From the NCBI GenBank assembly GCA_003134995.1, contig PLDC01000011.1, positions 203,976-267,975 on the forward strand: a stretch of DNA of 64,000 nucleotides. Direction: 5' to 3'. The translations under genes were made by a program, and so were the position numbers. The notes below the pieces were generated by a model, which was not told the DNA's origin, searched no databases, and was given only the letters and a program-made list of their open reading frames with translations. This DNA is from Acidobacteriaceae bacterium. Its GTDB lineage: Bacteria; Acidobacteriota; Terriglobia; Terriglobales; Acidobacteriaceae. This document shows positions 24,562 through 34,529 of the stretch, in pieces. Position 1 is the stretch's first letter, and each line of letters begins with the position of its first letter.

Positions 24562-26175
24562 ATGCGAAGCAGAAATTTGTCGTTTGCCTCGATGACAGCG
24601 ACGATTAGCCTCATGATCACCGTGACCGTGTGTGCCTCCGTGGCTGTGGGGCAAACCTCCGTTCTCACTTATCACAACGATAATTACCGAACCGGCTGGA
24701 ATTCTGGGGAGACCACGCTTACGCCATTGAACGTGAATGCCGCTCAATTCGGCATGCTAGCCACGGTGGTGGTAGACGATCAAGTGGATGCCGAACCTCT
24801 CCTGGTCCCGAACGTGAACGTCACCGCAGGCAGTCACCAGGGCACGCATGACGTGGTCTATATTGTGACCGCCAATGATACGGTTTATGCCATCGACGCC
24901 AATGCCGGCACGCTGCTGCTGCGCAACCATTTGGGAACCCCAGTTGGCACCCCGCTCGGCTGCACGAATAACGGACCCAACGTGGGCATCACCTCGACTC
25001 CGGTGATCGATCTCAGCACCAACAACATCTACGTGATGGCCTACACGCAAGCCAGCGACGGTCCGACTTACACGCTGCACGCGCTTGACCTGGGTAGCCT
25101 GATAGACAAAATTCCCCCCGAGGTTGTGGCCGCGACGCACCCTCTCACGGATGGAAGCAGTTACTCTTTCAACGCGACCTACCAGCGCCAGCGTCCGTCT
25201 CTGCTGGAGGCCAACGGCAACGTTTACGCGGGATTCGGCAGCTTCTGCGATTATTCGGCCGGCGCTACACGCGGATGGGTCCTCGGTTGGAGCGCGACTA
25301 CTTTAGCTCCGCTGGTGAACAGCGAGTTGCTCGATACCCAGGCCAGTGACGCCGACAGTTATTTTCTCTCTTCGATCTGGATGTCGGGCTATGGCCTGGC
25401 GGCAGACGATTCCGGCAATGTCGTCTTCGTGACTGCAAATTCCGACTTTTCCGGAACCACCTATGATGGCATCACCAACGTTCAGGAAAGCGTCGTGAAG
25501 CTGTCCTCGGACTTAAGCACAGTAGTGGACTTGTTCACTCCTGATGATCAGGCCAGCCTTGATGAGACCGACACGGATTTCGGTTCGGGTGGAGTAATGA
25601 TTCTTCCCGATCAACCGGGTACGATCCCTCACCTGGCCGTGGCTGCGGGCAAGAACGGCAGCATGTTCTTTATGAATGAGGACGATCTTGGAGGGTACTC
25701 ACCGACCACGAACAACGTTCTAGGAACTTATCAAATCGGTGGTTGCTGGTGCGGAGAGTCGTATTTCGTCGATCCGAGTGATGGTTTGGGACGCGTGGTA
25801 TCCAGCGGCCTTGAAACGGCAGAGGTGTGGAAGGTAGTCACATCGCCCAGCGTGAGGTTAGCCGCTGTGAGCCGCGCGCCGCTCAGCACGGGACAGAGGA
25901 AAGGTTTTTTTACCAGCATATCGTCGAATGGCACGTCTAACCCCATCATCTGGGCGCTGGCCCGCCCAACGAGCAGGACGAATCCGATTCCCACGCTCTA
26001 TGCGCTGAACCCAGAAGCCGGTGGGAGCATTATGAGCACGCTCTTCATTGGTCTCGCTGGTTCGTGGCCGAATTGGGGTTCGGGCTTCAATCAGGTCCCC
26101 ATGATTGCCAACGGCAAGGTCTACGTCGCCAGCAACAAGCAACTCCGCATTTTCGGATTGAAATCAGGGAAGTGA
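24562..26175 (+). CDS. Secreted PQQ-like beta-propeller protein
   Basis: A 537-residue exported protein. The track start at 24382 is rejected. ATG at 24562 has CAGGAGAA 7 nt upstream and yields a signal peptide (MTATISLMITVTVCASVAVGQ). The mature part begins VLTYHNDNYRTGWNSGE, a block I associate with acidobacterial secreted proteins. It continues with quinoprotein-like repeats (VVYIVTANDTVYAIDANAGTLL, NIYVMAYT, IPTLYALNPEAGG, KVYVASNKQLRIFGL). These form a PQQ-dehydrogenase-like propeller, but I see no evidence of PQQ or metal ligands. A binding or scaffold role at the cell surface is more likely than catalysis. Confidence 0.75.
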   Translation: MRSRNLSFASMTATISLMITVTVCASVAVGQTSVLTYHNDNYRTGWNSGETTLTPLNVNAAQFGMLATVVVDDQVDAEPLLVPNVNVTAGSHQGTHDVVYIVTANDTVYAIDANAGTLLLRNHLGTPVGTPLGCTNNGPNVGITSTPVIDLSTNNIYVMAYTQASDGPTYTLHALDLGSLIDKIPPEVVAATHPLTDGSSYSFNATYQRQRPSLLEANGNVYAGFGSFCDYSAGATRGWVLGWSATTLAPLVNSELLDTQASDADSYFLSSIWMSGYGLAADDSGNVVFVTANSDFSGTTYDGITNVQESVVKLSSDLSTVVDLFTPDDQASLDETDTDFGSGGVMILPDQPGTIPHLAVAAGKNGSMFFMNEDDLGGYSPTTNNVLGTYQIGGCWCGESYFVDPSDGLGRVVSSGLETAEVWKVVTSPSVRLAAVSRAPLSTGQRKGFFTSISSNGTSNPIIWALARPTSRTNPIPTLYALNPEAGGSIMSTLFIGLAGSWPNWGSGFNQVPMIANGKVYVASNKQLRIFGLKSGK

Positions 26176-26263
26176 CGGAAGCAATCCAATTATCGCGGTT
26201 GTGATAGTTTTGCGATCTGCGCGGAAAAACGATCTTTGCGACGCAGACTCTCTGGCTTCCGGT

Positions 26264-29011
26264 TTACTTCCTTAACTCCGCAGGCCAGTTCGTCACCAAT
26301 TGCAGCGGGACCGGGCCTTCGTCTTCGGAGTGGTTCACCAGCAAGCGCTTGCCATCGGAGGAGGCGTCGAACGCGATACCGAGGCCGGGCGAAGCGGCGT
26401 GGAACAAGCGCTGGGGCGCGCCGACTTCTACCTCGGATCCCTTTGGGGTCACTGTGCAGACGAAGATATTGTCCGTAAGGTCCTTGAAGAACAGTTCTCT
26501 CCCGTTCGCGCTCCACGCGGGATAGGCACCGCTATTGGTCGACACTCTCCATTTGCCCTTCCCGTCGGGAAAGCTGGTGATGTAAATGTCCTGCTGGCCG
26601 GATTCGTCGGAGGCGTAGGCCACCCATCGACTGTCGGGAGAAACTCGATAAGCGGAGAGATTCGATTGCGCGGAAGGCGGCTGCACAGCCGTTACGGCTT
26701 TGCCATCTCCATCGACAGGCTTTATCCAAAGGGAAACCATTTTCTCGCCGTCGCCCCACAGATAGGTGAGATATTTTCCATCGGGCGACCAGCCTGGCAT
26801 GTGGTAGTTGTTGCTTTGCTCGATGAGTTTCTTCTCAGCGCCGCTGCCGTCCGCGGACTTGGATCGGATTTCGACGTTGCCGCCGCCCCCGGTGACCAGC
26901 GCCGTGAAGATCAGCGATTTCCCATCGAGAGACCAGGCAGGTTCCTGTACCACTTGCTCGTCGAAGGTGATGCGCGTCTTGGTCTTGCGATCAAGGTCGA
27001 CCGTCCAAATGCCGTTGCCACTGGCAAAGGCCACTCGCTTGTTATCGGGCGAGAGCCGCACATCGCGTACTCCTAACAACCCGCGCGCATTGGTGGCGTT
27101 ATTCTCTTGCGGGTCGTAGTCGGCGAGCGTCTTGCCCGAACGGTCGAACATCACGAGATGACTCTTGGCGGAGTCAGTGCTGCCCAGTTGGTACACCATC
27201 AATCCGTTCTGGGAGACAGAGAAAATACTGCGCCACACGCCAACGTCGTCGCGAAGGTAGGTCACTACTGGAGTGGGCGAACCAGACAGGGTACCGTTGC
27301 TGGGATCGAAGGGCTGCGCTACTAACGCCGTGTTGAGACGGTAGAGAAGATAGCCGGATGCGTACTGCGCCGCGGAATCTGTGGCCAGCACGAAGTGCGT
27401 TTCTTTGCTGTCGACGGAACCGAAGTAGATTCCGTTTTGTTTGGGATCGCCTCCGGTATGGCTGGTGGCAAGAAAAAGAAAATGTTTGCCATCGGGCAGA
27501 AACCAGGGCCAGCGTTGGGTAGTGTGCTTTGTTCTATCGAGTATGGTCGCGGGCTCCGCGGTGCCCCCCTGCGCGCTCACTTTCACCAGTGCTCCCGTAA
27601 AATCCGGGGCGAACACAATCACGTTGTTGGTGCTCCAGCTTCCGCCGCGGGAGTTGGACGCATCACCTATGGTAGCGGCCGGGCCGCCATTGGCGGAAAT
27701 TTTCATCACCTTGCCGCCGGCAAAGAAGCCGATGAAGAGTCCGTCGGGCGACCAGAAAGGATGCGCAGCGCCCGCGGTGCCTTGAAGCGGTTGCGCCGTG
27801 TCGCTGCTGAGCGAGCGGACCCACAGCAGTTTGGTTTCGCCAGAATGAGCGACGAAAGCGATCTTATCTCCTTGCGGAGAAATCACCGGCATGCCGCCGG
27901 CATCGCCGGTTGCGTCGAGAGAAAATTTATCTGGCGGAGGGATTTCGGCGTGAAGCGACAACGGCGTTTCGGAAGATTTTGCCCAGCGGTATCCGGCGAA
28001 TGCGGCGAGTGCGATGAACGCGAGTAGGAGAACGGCCAACCCGGCAGTCCATGCTCGAGTTAGCGGCAATGACTTTGTCGAATCTTTCGTGGTCGGGTCG
28101 CTCATCGACTCGACGACCCAGCGCAGATCCATTGCGAGATCGTGCGCGGATTGCAGGCGGTCCGCAGGATCTTTGGCGAGGCATGCGCGGACCACGCGAT
28201 CGAGCGCGGGCGGAGCGAGTGGCTGGCTGACGGTGATGGGCTCCGGATCTTTTTCCAGAATGGAAGTGAATACGCTGAGTTGCGATTTGCCTTCGAAGGC
28301 GCGGCGGCCGGTGACCATTTCGTAGAGAACGCAGCCGAAGCTGAAGAGGTCGCTGCGGGCGTCGGCTTCGCCGCCTTGTAGAAGTTCGGGCGCCATGTAT
28401 TGAAATGTTCCGACAATCGAACCCTTCTGCGTGAGCGGCGACACCGCCGCGGTGAGCGACGCGAGATTCATGGTCGGCGTAGAGGGAGTGAATGCGCCCA
28501 TGCCTTGCGAGGTAATCGACAACCCTGGTTTCGACAGACCGGGCTTGGCCAGACCGAAGTCCATCAGCTTTGCGCCGGCTTTGGTCAGCATAATGTTCGC
28601 CGGCTTCAGATCGCGATGGATGATGCCTTGCTGATGTGCCTTCTCGAGTGCTTGCGCGATTTCGATTGCAATCTTCAGGGATTGATCGATGGGCAGCGCG
28701 CCTTTGGCCAGGCGGTCGGCGAGAGTCTGGCCTTCGAGATACTCCATGACCAGGAAGTCGGTGCCGTCCTGGCTGCCGATGTCGTGCAGCGTGCAGATAT
28801 TGGCATGCTGAAGCGCGGAAATGGCTTTGGCCTCGCGCTCCATGCGCTGTTTCAATTCCGGATTCGAGGAAAGATGTGACGGCAGAACTTTGATGGCGAC
28901 GGTGCGATCGAGGCGCGTGTCTTTGGCGCGATAAACCTCGCCCATGCCACCGGCGCCGAGCGGAGAAATGATTTCGTAGGGACCGAGTTTCGTGCCAGAG
29001 GTGAGGGCCAT
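26264..29011 (-). CDS. Membrane Ser/Thr protein kinase with TolB-like propeller sensor
   Basis: A 915-residue protein. Residues about 12-270 form a Hanks-type kinase: Gly-rich loop LGAGGMGEVYRA, catalytic Lys in VAIKVL, HRDLKPANIML and DFGLAKPG, all intact. The activation region includes a short duplication (KPGLSKPGLS). A membrane helix follows (AWTAGLAVLLLAFIALAAFAG). The periplasmic part is a PD40/TolB-type propeller with repeated blades (ISPQGDKIAFVA, FWSPDGLFIGFFA, RLSPDNKRVAFASG, AWSLDGKSLIFTA, GWSPDGKYLTYLWG, RVSPDSRWVAYAS). It probably senses an external ligand and phosphorylates cytoplasmic proteins. This architecture is very common in Acidobacteria. ATG at 29011 gives the expected kinase N-terminus. 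Confidence 0.93.
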   Translation of the reverse strand: MALTSGTKLGPYEIISPLGAGGMGEVYRAKDTRLDRTVAIKVLPSHLSSNPELKQRMEREAKAISALQHANICTLHDIGSQDGTDFLVMEYLEGQTLADRLAKGALPIDQSLKIAIEIAQALEKAHQQGIIHRDLKPANIMLTKAGAKLMDFGLAKPGLSKPGLSITSQGMGAFTPSTPTMNLASLTAAVSPLTQKGSIVGTFQYMAPELLQGGEADARSDLFSFGCVLYEMVTGRRAFEGKSQLSVFTSILEKDPEPITVSQPLAPPALDRVVRACLAKDPADRLQSAHDLAMDLRWVVESMSDPTTKDSTKSLPLTRAWTAGLAVLLLAFIALAAFAGYRWAKSSETPLSLHAEIPPPDKFSLDATGDAGGMPVISPQGDKIAFVAHSGETKLLWVRSLSSDTAQPLQGTAGAAHPFWSPDGLFIGFFAGGKVMKISANGGPAATIGDASNSRGGSWSTNNVIVFAPDFTGALVKVSAQGGTAEPATILDRTKHTTQRWPWFLPDGKHFLFLATSHTGGDPKQNGIYFGSVDSKETHFVLATDSAAQYASGYLLYRLNTALVAQPFDPSNGTLSGSPTPVVTYLRDDVGVWRSIFSVSQNGLMVYQLGSTDSAKSHLVMFDRSGKTLADYDPQENNATNARGLLGVRDVRLSPDNKRVAFASGNGIWTVDLDRKTKTRITFDEQVVQEPAWSLDGKSLIFTALVTGGGGNVEIRSKSADGSGAEKKLIEQSNNYHMPGWSPDGKYLTYLWGDGEKMVSLWIKPVDGDGKAVTAVQPPSAQSNLSAYRVSPDSRWVAYASDESGQQDIYITSFPDGKGKWRVSTNSGAYPAWSANGRELFFKDLTDNIFVCTVTPKGSEVEVGAPQRLFHAASPGLGIAFDASSDGKRLLVNHSEDEGPVPLQLVTNWPAELRK

Positions 29012-29042
29012 GGGTTGGCGGCATTATAGCGCCTCGCGAGCG

Positions 29043-31259
29043 CTAGTCTGCCATCTTCTCGCCGGCAATAATCAATCCATGGCTGCTCAAAAATTTTCGG
29101 AGTTCGGCCAAGTGACGGCCGTCTCCTGAAGACTCCGGCGGAGGCGTCACAAGAATGAATTCTGTGCCCGGTTGAAACTGACTCAGCTTCTCTTCGAGAT
29201 CGTCTAACGAGTGAAACTCGTATTGCGCAACCCGTAAGTCCAGGCCGGTCGGCTCATAGTCGGCCGCCGAGATGGCGAGTGGGCGGCTCCGCCAGATTTT
29301 CAAGTATCCATCTAATTGATCGCGCACCCGTTTGACGCTTGTCACTTGCGCGAGCTGTTTCAAGGCACGCTCGTCTGACAGCCACGCCTTTCCAGTAGCC
29401 AACGCCTGCGCCAGGTTCTGGCCCAATCCCAGTTGATAGGGGCGATCCCCCGCGTTCTCCGCGAGCGGGAGATTCAGTTCCGATTCCTGGCCCGCCCACA
29501 TCACAGCCCATTCCTTGAAGCGCCGCAAAAGTGCGGGTTCTGCAGCGGGCGAGCCGTATCTTCCCAGCATCGTAGCTGCAGTCTCAGCAACCTGTGGGTC
29601 GGGGTCGTCGAGGCTTCGAATACCGATTTCCTCCAGGACGGGGTCGTAGTGAATTTCGGAAATCTCTTGAAACAACCCGTGATTACAGGCCGTAAAATCC
29701 TTGCCCCGCGCCGCGACAGCATCTTCAATGCGCACCCGCGCCCCTATAGGATCCACACGCAGCACATACGCCAGCAGCGGATCCTGAATGGCACAGGCTA
29801 ACTTCCCGAGAGACGGATCTAACTTGGCGGTGACTTGCGGAAGGATCGCGTCAGAGGAGTAGCGAGCGATCAATGAGGCGATATTGGAAAGGCCTCCGTA
29901 GTCACTGCTTGTCGTCAAATTTTCGGCAAGAGCAAAATCGACCTCCGGCAGCGTCTTGTCCGGCAAAATTCCCAAAACTCTCGCGCCAAATCGAGGACGT
30001 GGACGCGTGATCTCGCGAATGATCGCAGGGGTTGCGCCGGCGGGATCCAATTCATACCAGTGCTGAAGAGCGCTAGCGCTAAGTTGGAGTGACTGGTACG
30101 CACTCGTTTCACGCATTTCTGGGAAGTCTCGGTAAGCCTCAGCGACATGACGGAGAAGCGGAACCAGTTCCGGTCCGGCAATCTTGTTCCAACGATCAGT
30201 CAACAGGAAAGTCTGGGTGTCCGGAGCAAGTTGATCGAACATTGAAACAATCTGATGGACTAGCCTGTCTGTGGTAGGTTTCGGAATCCCGCCGCTGTTC
30301 CACGCTTCGTTCAAAGCTGTGCTGAGACTGACCGTCAGAGCTTTTCCCCGTTTAGCTGGGAGCGCGGCTATTAATTGTTCGACCGCCTTGCCCTGCTCCT
30401 CCCGCCAATCCTGATCTGCGGGGACTTCATTTACCCTCCTCAATGCCGACATAAACGCGTCGGAGATCGGATGGTCGGGGTCAGCTAGCTCATGCTCAAG
30501 AGCGTTCTTGACCGCCTCACGCTCAGGAGAAGCGATCAGCCCGAGCATGCAAATATAGTCGAGCCCTCCCGAAGACTCGCCGCGCAGGCGCTTTGCCAGT
30601 TCCTTCGCGGCATCGGCAGTTCCAAGAAAGCGGACGGTTTCAAGAGCCTTTGTACGCTCCATCATGCCAGCTTCCTGGTCCTGCTCCTTGTCGGCGGGTG
30701 CCTTATCAAGAATTGCGACCGCAGTACGCAAGGTCATGTCTTGCCAGGATCTCGTAGCGGGGACGATTCGCAGCGTTACCTCGTTCGACTGCACAGCGAT
30801 GGACGAAGAGCCGAGCTGGCTTGAGGGATTCTTAACGCCAACCCGGCTGCTCACAACCGTCAAGCGATAGACGCCGGCCCGTGTGAAGCGCACCCACTCA
30901 TTAAGATTGAGAACAATCGTCCAGGGTTCCGGGCTAAGAAAGCTGAACTCCGTCAAGCCCCCGCCGGGCCCGCCTAGACGACCCTCTAGCGGATCGACCA
31001 CGCCGTCGGCGGGCGACAGATCGAAATGCTCATATTCCATCCTGCCGCTGCGGTCATACTGGGCCCTGTCGATCTGATAGAGGTCCTTAGCGGCGCTGCT
31101 ATAGGACAGCCTCAAGAGTATCTTTTCGCCGATGTGAAATTCGTGTTGGGAGGAGTCGACCGAAACCTGAAGGACAACGGCATGCTCGACAGGGGTTGGG
31201 GACTGAGCTAACGAATAGCCAACCAAGCCAAACAGAAACGGGAGTGTGAAGGATCGCAT
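29043..31259 (-). CDS. Large secreted HEAT-repeat-like protein of unknown function
   Basis: A 738-residue protein with a signal peptide (MRSFTLPFLFGLVGYSLAQ). The first ~180 residues look like a beta-sandwich domain (VLQVSVDSSQHEFHIGEKILLRLSYSS, TRAGVYRLTVVSSRVG). The rest is helical with HEAT-like units (DDPDPQVAETAATMLGRYGSPAAEPALLRRF, ALETVRFLGTADAAKELAKRL). Such helical solenoids bind other proteins; no enzyme motif is seen. It is followed after 31 bp by the kinase gene on the same strand, so the two may form one transcript and act together, an inference from spacing only. Confidence 0.65.
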   Translation of the reverse strand: MRSFTLPFLFGLVGYSLAQSPTPVEHAVVLQVSVDSSQHEFHIGEKILLRLSYSSAAKDLYQIDRAQYDRSGRMEYEHFDLSPADGVVDPLEGRLGGPGGGLTEFSFLSPEPWTIVLNLNEWVRFTRAGVYRLTVVSSRVGVKNPSSQLGSSSIAVQSNEVTLRIVPATRSWQDMTLRTAVAILDKAPADKEQDQEAGMMERTKALETVRFLGTADAAKELAKRLRGESSGGLDYICMLGLIASPEREAVKNALEHELADPDHPISDAFMSALRRVNEVPADQDWREEQGKAVEQLIAALPAKRGKALTVSLSTALNEAWNSGGIPKPTTDRLVHQIVSMFDQLAPDTQTFLLTDRWNKIAGPELVPLLRHVAEAYRDFPEMRETSAYQSLQLSASALQHWYELDPAGATPAIIREITRPRPRFGARVLGILPDKTLPEVDFALAENLTTSSDYGGLSNIASLIARYSSDAILPQVTAKLDPSLGKLACAIQDPLLAYVLRVDPIGARVRIEDAVAARGKDFTACNHGLFQEISEIHYDPVLEEIGIRSLDDPDPQVAETAATMLGRYGSPAAEPALLRRFKEWAVMWAGQESELNLPLAENAGDRPYQLGLGQNLAQALATGKAWLSDERALKQLAQVTSVKRVRDQLDGYLKIWRSRPLAISAADYEPTGLDLRVAQYEFHSLDDLEEKLSQFQPGTEFILVTPPPESSGDGRHLAELRKFLSSHGLIIAGEKMAD

Positions 31260-31375
31260 GGCTCGCCTACCTCGAACGATTAGACACCGAATCCTTGCGG
31301 TGAGATAGATAATTGCTTAACCGCGTATCCGGGTTGCGCGAAATTTGTCGCTTGTGATAGCTTAGTAAATTGTCC

Positions 31376-31405
31376 CGGACATCTGGAAGGGATCAAGGGT
31401 ATACT
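31376..31405 (+). promoter_or_regulatory. Probable promoter of the tRNA-tuf operon
   Basis: CGGACA and TATACT separated by 18 bp lie about 30 bp before the tRNA-Thr gene. A small hairpin (GTGTC-tatgaa-GACAC) follows the -10 box. This is the natural start for the tRNA-Thr, tRNA-Tyr, tRNA-Thr, tRNA-Gly, tuf transcript. Confidence 0.55.
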
Positions 31406-31434
31406 TGTGTCTATGAAGACACTTGTCCCCGTAC

Positions 31435-31510
31435 GCTGGCGTAGCTCAGTCGGTAGAGCACCTGATTTGTAATCAGGGGGTCGGGGGTTCAAATCCCTTC
31501 GCCAGCTCCA
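31435..31510 (+). tRNA. tRNA-Thr (anticodon TGT)
   Basis: A complete cloverleaf: acceptor GCTGGCG/CGCCAGC, anticodon stem CTGAT/ATCAG around TTTGTAA, T-arm GGGGGTTCAAATCCC, and encoded CCA at 31508-31510. It is the first of four tRNAs ahead of tuf, the same order as the thrU-tyrU-glyT-thrT-tufB group of enterobacteria with Thr and Gly exchanged. Confidence 0.97.
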
Positions 31511-31659
31511 GTATACGAAGATCAGAATACGAAATTCAGGCGGGCAGCGGAACTCTTTAGGTGGCGCAACAGGTTTTTCCAACGCACTTCATTCGGAACT
31601 GCTCCGGCGTGCAGTAATCTTCGCGCGGCGCATTCGTAGAGCGCGAGTCTTGGTCTTCC

Positions 31660-31704
31660 CTGATTTGCGAAAAGCTGATTTGCGAAAAGCCGATTAGCGA
31701 AGTT
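31660..31704. repeat. Three tandem 15-bp repeats in the tRNA spacer
   Basis: CTGATTTGCGAAAAG occurs twice in perfect tandem and a third diverged unit (CCGATTAGCGAAGTT) follows. The 304-bp spacer between tRNA-Thr and tRNA-Tyr holds no gene; this microrepeat is its only feature. Confidence 0.7.
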
Positions 31705-31814
31705 TGCGAAATCTAGTTTGGCGGTCCGGCAGTAGAAGTGTGCTGCTTTCGGTTCGCGGATTCGCACAATGTCCTGCTGGATGAAGCGCAACGGCTGCAT
31801 CGCCCGGCGGTTTT

Positions 31815-31903
31815 GCACAGGTGGGTGAGTGGTTAAAGCCAACAGACTGTAAATCTGTCCCTCCTAGCGAGGTACGAAGGTTCGAATCCTTCCCTGTGCA
31901 CCA
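31815..31903 (+). tRNA. tRNA-Tyr (anticodon GTA)
   Basis: A class II tRNA with a long variable arm (CCCTCCTAGCGAGG). The acceptor is GCACAGG/CCTGTGC, the anticodon loop CTGTAAA lies within AGA/TCT pairs, and CCA is encoded at 31901-31903. Confidence 0.96.
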
Positions 31904-31939
31904 GACTATGTAGTGGCAGTTTCGACTGCGGCGGGAATT

Positions 31940-32119
31940 ATGAGTCGCTTGGCGATGGCGTTGATTGCGTACCTGGTTTTGGGTGTGCTGGCTTTTACCA
32001 CGCTGACTGATTCGCGGATCCGGTTGCTGACGCTGCTGATTCTGGCGCTGTTCGCGTTCAAGACGTGGGTGCGACGCAAGGAAGTGATTCATCCGGACGG
32101 CGAAAGCGATTCGGAGTGA
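31940..32119 (+). CDS. Small membrane protein between tRNA genes
   Basis: ATG at 31940 (MSRLAMALIAYLVLGVLAFTTL) opens a 59-60-residue protein with two hydrophobic segments (LAMALIAYLVLGVLAF and LLTLLILALFAFKTWV) and a charged tail (RRKEVIHPDGESDSE). GCGGGAA lies just upstream of the ATG and could serve as ribosome-binding site. The track GTG at 31913 begins only 10 nt after the tRNA-Tyr CCA. Composition is coherent for a real membrane peptide, but I do not recognise a family. It would be co-transcribed with the tRNAs and tuf. Confidence 0.5.
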   Translation: MSRLAMALIAYLVLGVLAFTTLTDSRIRLLTLLILALFAFKTWVRRKEVIHPDGESDSE

Positions 32120-32176
32120 GAAGGTTTGGCTGAGAGCTGACGCTTTTTGATTGTGACGGCGGACAGCTGGTTTCAG

Positions 32177-32252
<76 letters not shown>

Positions 32253-32388
32253 GAGTTTGGAAGTGCCAAGGTTGAAGGATTCGTGAAAGGGCATGGCTTT
32301 AGCCGTGCCGTTGGGTTGGGAATGGAAAGCGGCTTTAGCCGCTGTGGTTAGCTGAGAGCTGACGGCTGATAGCTGACAGCTGGGTTTA

Positions 32389-32463
32389 GCGGGAGTAACT
32401 CAGTGGTAGAGTCACAGCCTTCCAAGCTGTTGGTCGCGGGTTCGATTCCCGTCTCCCGCTCCA
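32389..32463 (+). tRNA. tRNA-Gly (anticodon TCC)
   Basis: The acceptor is GCGGGAG/CTCCCGC. The anticodon stem ACAGC/GCTGT encloses CTTCCAA, reading TCC. CCA is encoded at 32461-32463. A cluster of AGCTGA microrepeats precedes it (about 32350-32383). Confidence 0.97.
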
Positions 32464-32482
32464 GAGTTTTGGTTGAGGTGCG

Positions 32483-32833
32483 ATGAGAGAAGGCTTCGAG
32501 CAAGCGACGATCAAGATTGAGAAGAAGCAGGAATTTGCGAAGCTGCAAGCGGCGGTCGAGCAGGCGTTCCTGCCCGAGAAGGCGGAGCGGTTCCTGAAGC
32601 AGATGGATCGCAAAGGAATTCGCGTCCGGGAGTTTGACTCGGTGCTTTCGGCCCGCTTACTGGAAGGTGCCGGGAGTGGAGCGGCGGCGGATTCAGGGTT
32701 AAGTGCGTGGCAGCTGTATCAGGAGTTGCCCCTTTCCGATCAGGCGCAGATGCGCGAGTTTTATCTGTCGAAGCTGGAAACGGTGGACACAGCGCTGCGG
32801 CACAAGTTCAAGAAGTTGTATCAGTACTACTAG
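32483..32833 (+). CDS. Small helical protein of unknown function
   Basis: A 116-residue, charged, apparently all-helical protein (FEQATIKIEKKQEFAKLQAAVEQAFLPEKAERFLKQMDRK; YLSKLETVDTALRHKFKKLYQYY) with no signal peptide or membrane segment. GAGGTG lies just before ATG at 32483. It begins only 20 bp after tRNA-Gly and precedes tuf, so it should be co-transcribed with the translation genes. I do not recognise a family. The position suggests, but does not show, a link to translation. Confidence 0.6.
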   Translation: MREGFEQATIKIEKKQEFAKLQAAVEQAFLPEKAERFLKQMDRKGIRVREFDSVLSARLLEGAGSGAAADSGLSAWQLYQELPLSDQAQMREFYLSKLETVDTALRHKFKKLYQYY

Positions 32834-32865
32834 GCGGCGAGGTGCAGCCGTCAAGAAGTTGCACA

Positions 32866-32901
32866 GGTCCTTCGGCGCGAAAGACGCGCCTCAGGATGAC
32901 A
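32866..32901. repeat. Short REP-like hairpin before tuf
   Basis: GGTCCTTCGGCGCG-aaaga-CGCGCCTCAGGATGACA combines the two conserved ends of the element at 2461 around a short stem (GGCGCG/CGCGCC). It lies 30 bp before the tuf start. Confidence 0.7.
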
Positions 32902-32931
32902 AGATTTTTAGGCTAGGAGCTAAGAGCTGTT

Positions 32932-34119
<1,188 letters not shown>

Positions 34120-34192
34120 GGACAGCCATCAGCTGACAGCCGTCAGTAAAACCTGACGGCTGAGAGCGGCCGTTGCGCAAGCGAGTTGCAGA

Positions 34193-34230
34193 GGTCCTTC
34201 GGCGACAGAAACGTCGCCTCAGGATGACAG
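34193..34230. repeat. Short REP-like hairpin between tuf and rpmG
   Basis: GGTCCTTCGGCGAC-agaaac-GTCGCCTCAGGATGACAG has the same ends as the copy at 32866 but a different compensating stem (GGCGAC/GTCGCC). Clusters of AGCTGACAGCTGA microrepeats flank it on both sides (34123-34165 and 34235-34265). Confidence 0.7.
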
Positions 34231-34277
34231 ATTTAACTGAAAGCTGACAGCTGAGAGCTGACAGCGGGAGTTTTGAG

Positions 34278-34430
34278 ATGCCCCGAGAGATTGTTACGTT
34301 ACAGTGCGGTGATTGCAAAGAGCGGAATTATTCGACCACCAAGAACCGGAAGACGACGACGGAACGGCTGGAATTCAAGAAGTTCTGCAACCGTTGCCGC
34401 AAGCACACGCCGCACAAAGAAGTGAAATAA
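34278..34430 (+). CDS. rpmG: 50S ribosomal protein L33
   Basis: A 50-residue ORF below the track cut-off: [18 protein letters not shown], then [31 protein letters not shown]. The TTKN core and the tail with HTPHKEVK are standard for bacterial L33. Two CxxC pairs (CGDC and CNRC) make it the zinc-binding form of L33. ATG at 34278 follows GGGAG about 6 nt upstream. Its place between tuf and tRNA-Trp/secE is the usual one in many bacteria. Confidence 0.96.
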   Translation: MPREIVTLQCGDCKERNYSTTKNRKTTTERLEFKKFCNRCRKHTPHKEVK

Positions 34431-34460
34431 TTGAGCGAGTGGGCGATTTTGCGATTGTGT

Positions 34461-34493
34461 GATTGAAAAACCCGAATTGAATGGTTTTCAATC
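34461..34493. repeat. Hairpin in the rpmG-tRNA-Trp spacer
   Basis: GATTGAAAAACC and GGTTTTCAATC form a nearly perfect stem around ATTGAAT. Similar GTGATTG/CAATCAC-type sequence fills the rplK-rplA spacer (36472-36530). There is no T-run, so it looks like an RNA processing or REP-like structure rather than a terminator. Confidence 0.5.
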
Positions 34494-34529
34494 GCTCAAT
34501 GACCCGATCACTCAATCACTCAATGTTAC

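Noticed and set aside
31660-31704. CRISPR array
   Set aside because: The 15-bp units are directly adjacent with no spacers, so they are a simple tandem repeat. No CRISPR-like pattern exists elsewhere in the window.
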